From assembly GCA_050116035.1 (NCBI GenBank), contig JASFPJ010000071.1, positions 1 through 12,627 of the forward strand: DNA of 12,627 nt. The letters run 5' to 3'. The notes beneath the pieces were generated by a model. It ran no database searches and was not told the DNA's origin. It saw only the letters and a program-made list of their open reading frames with translations. Position numbers and translations under genes: made by a program. Positions within the stretch are counted from its first letter, which is position 1, and each line of letters opens with the position of its first letter. Positions 4,602 through 10,641 of the stretch are shown piece after piece. The DNA is from SOIA01 sp050116035. Its GTDB lineage: Bacteria > Acidobacteriota > Aminicenantia > Aminicenantales > Aminicenantaceae.

Positions 4602-7109
4602 GTGAAAGAAAATAAAGAGTCAGTATCCGGAAAAAAGTCAAGGCCGGAACATGAAGAAAGCCATAATACGAAATCCGAAAGGATAGACCTTCCCATCGTG
4701 GGGATGAGCTGCGCGAGCTGTGCGTCAACAATCCAGAGCGGCCTCTCCAAAATAAAAGGAGTCGAAAAGGCAAATGTTAATTTTGCCACTTCAAAAGCCT
4801 CGGTCCTTTACCAGCCTCAGTATGTGACGCCTGAGGATTTTATTTCATCGGTAAGGAAAAGCGGTTACGAGGTGGGAACAGCTTCTATCGAAATTCCTGT
4901 TCAGGGCATGCAGTGTGCTTCCTGTGTGCAGAATATTGAAAAGACTCTTCTGGCAAAAAGAGGCGTCACCAAAGCGTCAGTGAATCTGGCGACCGAGAGA
5001 GTCAAAGTTGAATATCTGCCTTCGGAAATCAGTCTTGTTGAAATCAGAAATGTCATAGAGCAAGCGGGATATAGAGTCCTTGATATCCCTTCGGAAGAGG
5101 AATTTGGAGACGTTGAGAGACGGACACGGGAGAAAGAATACAAAAAGCTCAGGCTGAAGTTCTTTGCGGGATTATCCCTGGGCCTCATCATATTCTTAGG
5201 AAGTATGCCCGATCTGTTCCCATGGATTCCTGACCTCCTGAATAATTTCTTTGTTCTCTGGATCCTTGCGACCCCTGTTCAGTTCTGGATTGGATGGCAG
5301 TTTTACAGGGGAGCCTGGGGGGCTTTCAAACACAGGAATGCAGACATGAACACCCTGATTGCTGTGGGCACATCGGCGGCCTACCTGTACAGCGTAATGG
5401 CCACGCTTTTTCCTTCTTTTTTCGAGTTAGGGGGAATAAGGCCTGAAGTGTATTTCGATACATCTGCCATGATCATTGTCTTGATTCTTTTCGGAAGGCT
5501 TCTTGAGGCGCGAGCCAAAGGCCAGACTTCAGAAGCGATCAAAAAGCTGGTCGGACTGCAACCGAAAACAGCACGGGTTCTTCGAGATGGAAAAGAAGTG
5601 GATATTCCTGTTGAGGAGGTTTTGGTCGGAGAGGAGATTGTCGTGCGCCCCGGTGAGAAGATCCCAGTTGACGGCGTTGTTCAAGAGGGAAAATCCACTG
5701 TGGATGAGTCCATGATCACGGGTGAGAGTATGCCTGTGAAAAAAGAAGCCGGGAATGAGGTCATCGGTGCCACCATTAATAAGACAGGAAGTTTTAGGTT
5801 CCAAGCGAAAAAAGTGGGAAAGGATACAGCTCTTGCCCAGATCGTCAAACTTGTCCAGGATGCACAGGGTTCCAAAGCCCCCATCCAGAGATTGGCAGAT
5901 GTCATTGCCGGGTATTTTGTGCCTATCGTGATTTCCATCGCCATTGCCACATTTATTATCTGGTTTAATTTCGGCCCGACTCCAGCCTTAACATTCGCTC
6001 TTTTGAATTTTGTGGCGGTGATGATCATTGCCTGCCCATGTGCTTTAGGGCTGGCCACTCCCACTGCGGTTATGGTCGGGACAGGGAAAGGAGCGGAGAA
6101 CGGTATCTTGATCAAGGGCGGCGAAAGTCTGGAGACAGCCCATAAGCTCACCACCATAGTTTTTGACAAGACAGGCACTCTGACTAGGGGAGAGCCTGAA
6201 GTGACAGATATTATTCCCTTGAATTCTTATTCGGACACGGAAATTTTGAAATTCGCAGCCAGTGCCGAGAAGGCCTCAGAGCATCCGCTGGGCGAGGCGA
6301 TCATTAAAAAGGCAGAGGAAAAACAGGTCAGCCTTCACGATCCCAAACAATTTAACGCCGTGGAAGGACATGGAATCGAAGCAGTGGTGGAGGATATTCC
6401 GGTTCTTCTGGGAAATTTAAAACTCATGGAAGACCGGAAAATCGACATTAAGGGATTGAAAGAAAGAACAGAAAGTCTCGCCAATGAGGGGAAAACTCCC
6501 ATCTATGTGGTCATTGATGGACAAGTGGCGGGATTAATCGCGGTGGCCGATACATTGAAGGAGAATTCCGTTCAAGCCGTTGAAAAGCTTAAGGAGCTCG
6601 GTTTAGAGGTGATCATGCTCACAGGAGATGACCGCAGGACGGCTGAGGCCATCGCCCAAAAGGTTGCGATCAACAGGGTTTTTTCCGAAGTCCTTCCTGA
6701 AGATAAGGTTCATGAGATAAAAAGGCTTCAATCCGAGGGCAAAAAAGTAGCTATGGTCGGAGATGGCATCAATGACGCTCCGGCTTTAGCTCAAGCGGAT
6801 GTAGGAATAGCCATCGGTTCAGGAACAGATGTCGCCATGGAAGCCTCGGATATCACTTTAATCAGAGGGGATCTTCAGGGAGTCGTTGCGGCCATCGAAC
6901 TCAGCCGAAGAACGTTCCGTGTCATCAAACAGAACCTCTTCTGGGCGTTCTTTTACAACACGGCAGGCATCCCGATTGCGGCCGGAGTGCTTTATCCTTT
7001 TTTCGGGATTTTATTGAATCCGATATTCGCCTCCGCCGCCATGGCTTTCAGTTCGGTTTCGGTGGTGTCCAATTCTCTCAGGTTGAGACGGATTAAACTC
7101 AGGATATAG
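4602..7109 (+). CDS. copA: CopA, Cu(I)-exporting P1B-type ATPase
   Basis: This pump exports cytoplasmic Cu(I) across the inner membrane, driven by ATP. From the GTG at 4602 it has 835 residues. A charged N-terminal extension is followed by two HMA domains with GMSCASC (34-40) and GMQCASC (102-108). Then come membrane helices, the actuator TGES (373-376), the transport-site CPC in ACPCALGLATP (478-480), the phosphorylated Asp522 in DKTGT, the SEHPLGEA nucleotide-binding motif (from 559) and GDGINDAP (720-727). The last helices carry YN (785-786) and an M..SS pattern, which are the P1B-1 copper-specific signatures. The start is a GTG. An AAGGAG at 4588-4593 lies eight bases from 4602 but only two from an earlier in-frame GTG at 4596, so I chose 4602. 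The gene follows csoR by 36 bp and shares its promoter. Confidence 0.97.
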   Translation: MKENKESVSGKKSRPEHEESHNTKSERIDLPIVGMSCASCASTIQSGLSKIKGVEKANVNFATSKASVLYQPQYVTPEDFISSVRKSGYEVGTASIEIPVQGMQCASCVQNIEKTLLAKRGVTKASVNLATERVKVEYLPSEISLVEIRNVIEQAGYRVLDIPSEEEFGDVERRTREKEYKKLRLKFFAGLSLGLIIFLGSMPDLFPWIPDLLNNFFVLWILATPVQFWIGWQFYRGAWGAFKHRNADMNTLIAVGTSAAYLYSVMATLFPSFFELGGIRPEVYFDTSAMIIVLILFGRLLEARAKGQTSEAIKKLVGLQPKTARVLRDGKEVDIPVEEVLVGEEIVVRPGEKIPVDGVVQEGKSTVDESMITGESMPVKKEAGNEVIGATINKTGSFRFQAKKVGKDTALAQIVKLVQDAQGSKAPIQRLADVIAGYFVPIVISIAIATFIIWFNFGPTPALTFALLNFVAVMIIACPCALGLATPTAVMVGTGKGAENGILIKGGESLETAHKLTTIVFDKTGTLTRGEPEVTDIIPLNSYSDTEILKFAASAEKASEHPLGEAIIKKAEEKQVSLHDPKQFNAVEGHGIEAVVEDIPVLLGNLKLMEDRKIDIKGLKERTESLANEGKTPIYVVIDGQVAGLIAVADTLKENSVQAVEKLKELGLEVIMLTGDDRRTAEAIAQKVAINRVFSEVLPEDKVHEIKRLQSEGKKVAMVGDGINDAPALAQADVGIAIGSGTDVAMEASDITLIRGDLQGVVAAIELSRRTFRVIKQNLFWAFFYNTAGIPIAAGVLYPFFGILLNPIFASAAMAFSSVSVVSNSLRLRRIKLRI

Positions 7110-7122
7110 AGGGAGATTATAC

Positions 7123-7497
7123 ATGGTCGAAAAGATAATTGTTTTTGCCTCAGGGATTGTACTGATTATTTTGGTCAACTGGTATTTCTTTTTTTCGAAA
7201 AAGAAATCAATTGAAGCCCAACAGGTAGAAAGCCGACTTCAGGAAGTGAAAATCGTGGTGAAGGGAGGCTATGACCCGGATGTTATCGTTGTCAAGAAGG
7301 GAATTCCTGTCCGTCTGAATTTTTATCGAGATGAAACCGCTGACTGTTCGGATACGATCGTATTCGGAGATTTTAATATAAGAAAGCCTCTTCCCGCGTT
7401 CAAGACAACGCCTGTCGAGTTCACTCCGGAAAAAGAAGGAGAGTATGTTTTCACATGCGGAATGGGAATGCTTAGAGGAAAATTAATAGTCAGATAA
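7123..7497 (+). CDS. membrane-anchored cupredoxin-domain protein
   Basis: A 124-residue protein with an N-terminal hydrophobic segment (about 4-24, uncleaved anchor or signal) and a cupredoxin-like domain facing the periplasm. The domain reads VVKGGYDPDVIVVKKGIPVR, then RDETADCSDTIVFGDF and FTPEKEGEYVFTCGMGMLRG, a pattern I know from small cupredoxin proteins next to copper ATPases. Likely metal ligands are Cys75, Cys112 and Met114 or Met116. A classical blue-copper His pair is not evident because the domain contains no histidine, so this is probably a Cu(I)/soft-metal site rather than an electron-transfer one. It starts 13 bp after copA with a GGGAG Shine-Dalgarno and is the last gene of the csoR unit. 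A role as periplasmic copper carrier between CopA and the Cus pump is inferred. Confidence 0.8.
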   Translation: MVEKIIVFASGIVLIILVNWYFFFSKKKSIEAQQVESRLQEVKIVVKGGYDPDVIVVKKGIPVRLNFYRDETADCSDTIVFGDFNIRKPLPAFKTTPVEFTPEKEGEYVFTCGMGMLRGKLIVR

Positions 7498-7542
7498 AGG
7501 GATAAAAATAGAATTTTAATACTCAAGGAAGGAACCTTTTGT

Positions 7543-7579
7543 TTGATAAATTGACAATATCAATAGTTATTATAAAAAT
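7543..7579 (+). promoter_or_regulatory. possible promoter with overlapping inverted repeat upstream of the tolC-like gene
   Basis: The 189-bp gap after the cupredoxin gene is very AT-rich and contains TTGACA (7551-7556) followed by TATAAAAAT (7571-7579). No single -10 fits ideally: TATAAA is 14 bp and TAAAAA 16 bp from the -35. The -35 sits inside a small inverted repeat, TTGATA (7543-7548) with TATCAA (7558-7563), which could be an operator half-pair. No G-tract CsoR-type palindrome is present here. No convincing terminator for the upstream unit is visible, so read-through is also possible. Confidence 0.35.
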
Positions 7580-7608
7580 AATCAAGAATTGGAATACAAA
7601 GGTCACAA

Positions 7609-7647
7609 CTCAAAAACGGATAGTAAAAGATAATTGATTTTTTTGAG
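7609..7647. repeat. 8-bp inverted repeat upstream of the tolC-like gene
   Basis: CTCAAAAA (7609-7616) and TTTTTGAG (7640-7647) are exact reverse complements separated by 23 bp, lying in the likely untranslated leader. AT-rich and long-looped, so possibly chance. Confidence 0.25.
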
Positions 7648-7686
7648 ATATTCTGGCTTCAACAGAGACTAACAGAGAGGAAAAAA

Positions 7687-9084
7687 ATGAGAAAAAAAAT
7701 AATTGTTTTTTCGCTCATTATGGTTTTTTTGAACTCAGTCGCAGCTGTTTCTCAGGAGATAAACACTGGAAAGATGGTTCTTTCTGAGTTCATCCAGGTA
7801 GCTTTGAGCGAGAATCCACAGATCAAAGCCGCCGACAAGGAATGGCAGGCCGCCCTGGAGAGGATTCCACAGGTGAAATCTCTACCTGATCCTGTGCTGA
7901 GTTTTTCCCATTTTGGGCAGAGCGTAGAGACGAGACTCGGGCCTCAGAGGAACAAAATCTCAATATCCCAGATGTTTCCGTTTTTCGGAAAGCTCTCTAT
8001 CAAGGGAGAGGTGGCACACAGTCAAGCCTGGATTCTTGAGGCTCAGTACCGGGCTGTCAAAGCGGATATCATCCTCAAAGTGAAACAGACTTTCTTTTCC
8101 CTGTATTGGTTTGATAAAGCGTTGAAGATCAGCCAGGAGGAAAAAGAAGTTCTCCAGAGGCTGGCTGGAGTCGCGCAGAAAAAGTATGAAACCGGGCAGG
8201 CCACTCAGCAGGATGTCCTCAAAGCCCAGCTCGAGATTTCAAAGGTGTTGGATAAGATTTTGTCGCTCAAGCAGGGCAGGAAGGCTGTGGCTGCGGAGAT
8301 GAACGCCCTTTTGAACAGGCCCGCTGAAGCTTCTCTCCAGATTGCAGATGAAGTTGAGGTTCCGGGAATTCAGTTCGAACTTGCCGAACTCTACGAATGG
8401 GCGAAAGAGAGCCGTCCGGAACTGATAAAAGTGCAGCATCTCATCGCGAGAAATGAAAAAAGTGTAAAGCTTGCTAAAAAGAATTATCTTCCTGATTTTC
8501 GTGTCATGTTCGATTATATCGATATTGGTGGGGGAACCACCACAAGCCCTGAGGATGGCCGGAATGCCTGGATGGGCTCTATTGGAATCAACATCCCTCT
8601 CTGGAGAAAAAGACTCCGGGCGGCTGAAGCCGAGGAAGCGAAAAAACTCGAAGCCAGTGAGGCCCTGTATAGAAATATTGAAAATGAGACCTTTTCTCGC
8701 GTGAACGAGCTTTTCTTTGAGGCGAAGACGGTCGAGGAACAGATCAAGCTCTATCAATATTCTCTTTTGCCCCAGGCTGAGCAGTCGTTTAAAGCCTCAG
8801 AGATTGGCTATCTTTCTGGAAAGGTCGATTTTCTCAATCTTTTAGAAAGCGAGAGGATGATTCTCATGATCAAGACCGGTTATCACAAGGCTATCTCGGA
8901 TTTGAATAAAAGTCTGGCTAAACTGGAAAGGATAGTGGGGAAGGAGTTGGTCAACAGAGAGATGATTGAAAAAGTGGAAAATAAAACAGATTTATCCTCA
9001 AAAAACAGTAACATCCTCAGAACGGATGAAACAGTCAATAATATAAGTTTAAAATATGAAGAATATGGAGGCCAAAGAAAATGA
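7687..9084 (+). CDS. TolC/CusC-family outer-membrane efflux channel
   Basis: A 465-residue outer-membrane efflux protein, the exit duct of a tripartite RND pump. Residues 1-22 form a signal peptide with likely cleavage after AVS. There is no lipobox Cys, unlike E. coli CusC. The mature part shows the internal duplication of the family: two long helical repeats, one with KYETGQATQQDVLKAQLEIS (from 167) and one with GYLSGKVDFLNLLESER (from 374). Each is preceded by a beta segment, PDPVLSFSHFGQS and GSIGINIPLWRKRLRAAEAE respectively. A polar tail of about 40 residues after IVGKEL is longer than usual and carries no recognisable motif. ATG at 7687 has GAGAGG six bases upstream. The stop overlaps the start of the adaptor gene (ATGA), so the two are translationally coupled. 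Copper as substrate is inferred from the neighbours. Confidence 0.93.
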   Translation: MRKKIIVFSLIMVFLNSVAAVSQEINTGKMVLSEFIQVALSENPQIKAADKEWQAALERIPQVKSLPDPVLSFSHFGQSVETRLGPQRNKISISQMFPFFGKLSIKGEVAHSQAWILEAQYRAVKADIILKVKQTFFSLYWFDKALKISQEEKEVLQRLAGVAQKKYETGQATQQDVLKAQLEISKVLDKILSLKQGRKAVAAEMNALLNRPAEASLQIADEVEVPGIQFELAELYEWAKESRPELIKVQHLIARNEKSVKLAKKNYLPDFRVMFDYIDIGGGTTTSPEDGRNAWMGSIGINIPLWRKRLRAAEAEEAKKLEASEALYRNIENETFSRVNELFFEAKTVEEQIKLYQYSLLPQAEQSFKASEIGYLSGKVDFLNLLESERMILMIKTGYHKAISDLNKSLAKLERIVGKELVNREMIEKVENKTDLSSKNSNILRTDETVNNISLKYEEYGGQRK

Positions 9085-10601
9085 ATACATTCAAGAAAGC
9101 TTCTGTCATAGGTTTGGGCATTCTCCTGCTGGCAGCGAGTTTTGTGCTCGTCTCATGCCAAAAAGGTGAAAAAGGAACACCAGACGCGCAAATGATTGCT
9201 GATAAAAAAACTGCAGAAAGAGAGATTCTCTACTACACATGCGGTATGCATCCTACAGTGAAAGTGAGCCCCGAAGATTACGAAAAGGGAAACACGAGCT
9301 GTCCTATCTGCAACATGGGGCTGGTTCCTGTGTACAAAGAGGGAGGTGAAATGGCAGAGATGGAACCTGGAGAACATGAAGAGATGGAAAGAGAGATTAG
9401 ATTGAATGCCAGGGCGCAGAGATTAGCGCAGGTTAAAACCGAAGAAATCCAATTCCGCCAACTGTTCAGAGAAATCAAGACCGTAGGAGAGATAGACTAT
9501 GACGAGAGAAAGGTTGCTTTTGTGGCAGCCTGGATTCCGGGCCGGATCGATAAGCTGTTTGTGGATTTCACAGGTGTTCGAGTCAGGAAGGGAGCCCCAC
9601 TTGTCTGGATCTACAGCCCTGATTTAGTCACAACTCAGCAGGAATATCTTCTGGCTCTTGAAACCATGGAAAAAGTCAAGGAGAGCCCGCATGGAGAAAC
9701 CATTGAGGGAGCTCGGTCCTTAGTGGAGGCATCTAAAAAAAGACTTCTTTTGTGGGGAGTCAGTGAGAAGCAGATTAAAGAATTGGAGGAAAAAAGAGAA
9801 GTCAGCACCCATATGGTTATCCATGCACCGATCGGAGGAACAGTTGTCCATAAGAATGCGGTGGAAGGGAAGTATGTGAAAGAAGGAGAGAATCTTTACC
9901 AGATCGCCGGCCTTTCCAACGTCTGGGTGCTTGCCGATATCTATGAATCTGATTTGAGCAGCATTAAAAAAGGACAGAATGTTGAGATCACGACATCCGC
10001 TTTACCCGGCGAAAAGTTAGAGGGCCAGATTTCTTTTATAGACCCGTACTTGAATCCCAAAACCCGTACAGTGAAGGTGAGAGTGGATGTGTCCAACGAT
10101 CAGATGAAGCTCAAACCCGGAATGTATGTCAACGTGTTTCTGAGTGCTCACGTTCATGACGGCATCCGCGGCACGGGAAAGGTGATCTACGAATGTCCGA
10201 TGCATCCTGAGATTCGATCCGATAAACCGGATGACTGCTCGATCTGCGGAATGGCCCTGGTGGAAAAACCTCAAGCTCCGCCTGGTTCGGTCCTGGCTGT
10301 TCCCAGGAGTGCGGTTCTGGATACGGGTGAAAGAAAGCTTGTTTATCTCGAGAAGGAGAAAGGCATTTATGTGGCGAAAGAGATCGAAGTCGGCTCAGAT
10401 GCTGTAGCTATCGTCGATGGGCAGAAGAAGAAATTCTATGCGGTTAGAGCTGGTCTTTCCGATGGAATGAGAGTCGTCACTCAGGCGAATTTCCTGATCG
10501 ACTCTCAGAGCCAGATCACAGGACAGGCCGAAGCGATTTACTCTGGAGCTCTCGAAAGGGACAAGAAGGATAAAACACCTCCAACAAAACACATTCATTG
10601 A
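9081..10601 (+). CDS. cusB: CusB-like periplasmic adaptor lipoprotein with two heavy-metal-binding domains
   Basis: Membrane-fusion subunit linking the RND pump to the outer-membrane channel. The N-terminus (MNTFKK, hydrophobic stretch, VLVSC) is a lipoprotein signal with Cys26 as lipidated residue. A heavy-metal-binding module follows at about 51-86 (YTCGMHP, then CPICNMGLVPVY; Cys54, His57, Cys74, Cys77). The adaptor core runs from about 105: a barrel-sandwich half AAWIPGRIDKLFV, a helical hairpin (about 183-240), the second half HAPIGGTVVHKNAVEGKYVK and the beta-barrel LSNVWVLADIYESD. A second metal module (ECPMHPEIRSDKPDDCSICGM; Cys372, His375, Cys386, Cys389) sits between the beta-barrel and the membrane-proximal domain. 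At 506 residues it is longer than E. coli CusB (about 400), which these modules explain. It ends in HIH. The gene overlaps the channel gene by 4 bp and precedes the pump gene by 40 bp. Confidence 0.93.
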   Translation: MNTFKKASVIGLGILLLAASFVLVSCQKGEKGTPDAQMIADKKTAEREILYYTCGMHPTVKVSPEDYEKGNTSCPICNMGLVPVYKEGGEMAEMEPGEHEEMEREIRLNARAQRLAQVKTEEIQFRQLFREIKTVGEIDYDERKVAFVAAWIPGRIDKLFVDFTGVRVRKGAPLVWIYSPDLVTTQQEYLLALETMEKVKESPHGETIEGARSLVEASKKRLLLWGVSEKQIKELEEKREVSTHMVIHAPIGGTVVHKNAVEGKYVKEGENLYQIAGLSNVWVLADIYESDLSSIKKGQNVEITTSALPGEKLEGQISFIDPYLNPKTRTVKVRVDVSNDQMKLKPGMYVNVFLSAHVHDGIRGTGKVIYECPMHPEIRSDKPDDCSICGMALVEKPQAPPGSVLAVPRSAVLDTGERKLVYLEKEKGIYVAKEIEVGSDAVAIVDGQKKKFYAVRAGLSDGMRVVTQANFLIDSQSQITGQAEAIYSGALERDKKDKTPPTKHIH

Positions 10602-10630
10602 GAAGAAGAAGGTGGCTTTTAGGATAAATT

Positions 10631-10635
10631 AGGAG
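10631..10635 (+). promoter_or_regulatory. ribosome binding site of the RND pump gene
   Basis: AGGAG, six bases before the ATG at 10642. It decides the start of the pump, which gives MIDKIIEYSLKNKF, the expected short cytoplasmic N-terminus before the first membrane helix. Confidence 0.8.
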
Positions 10636-10641
10636 ACTCAG

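Noticed and set aside
5681..6178. 165-codon minus-strand open frame opposite copA
   Set aside because: Antisense shadow of the conserved ATPase core; no ribosome binding site or family resemblance.
7529..7544. AAGGAACCTT-centred small palindrome followed by TTTTG as a terminator of the csoR-copA unit
   Set aside because: The stem is only about four base pairs and the T run is short, too weak to call an intrinsic terminator.
8239..8757. 172-codon minus-strand open frame opposite the TolC-like gene
   Set aside because: Antisense to a clear gene; composition is what the reverse of helical, Glu/Lys/Ala-rich codons produces.
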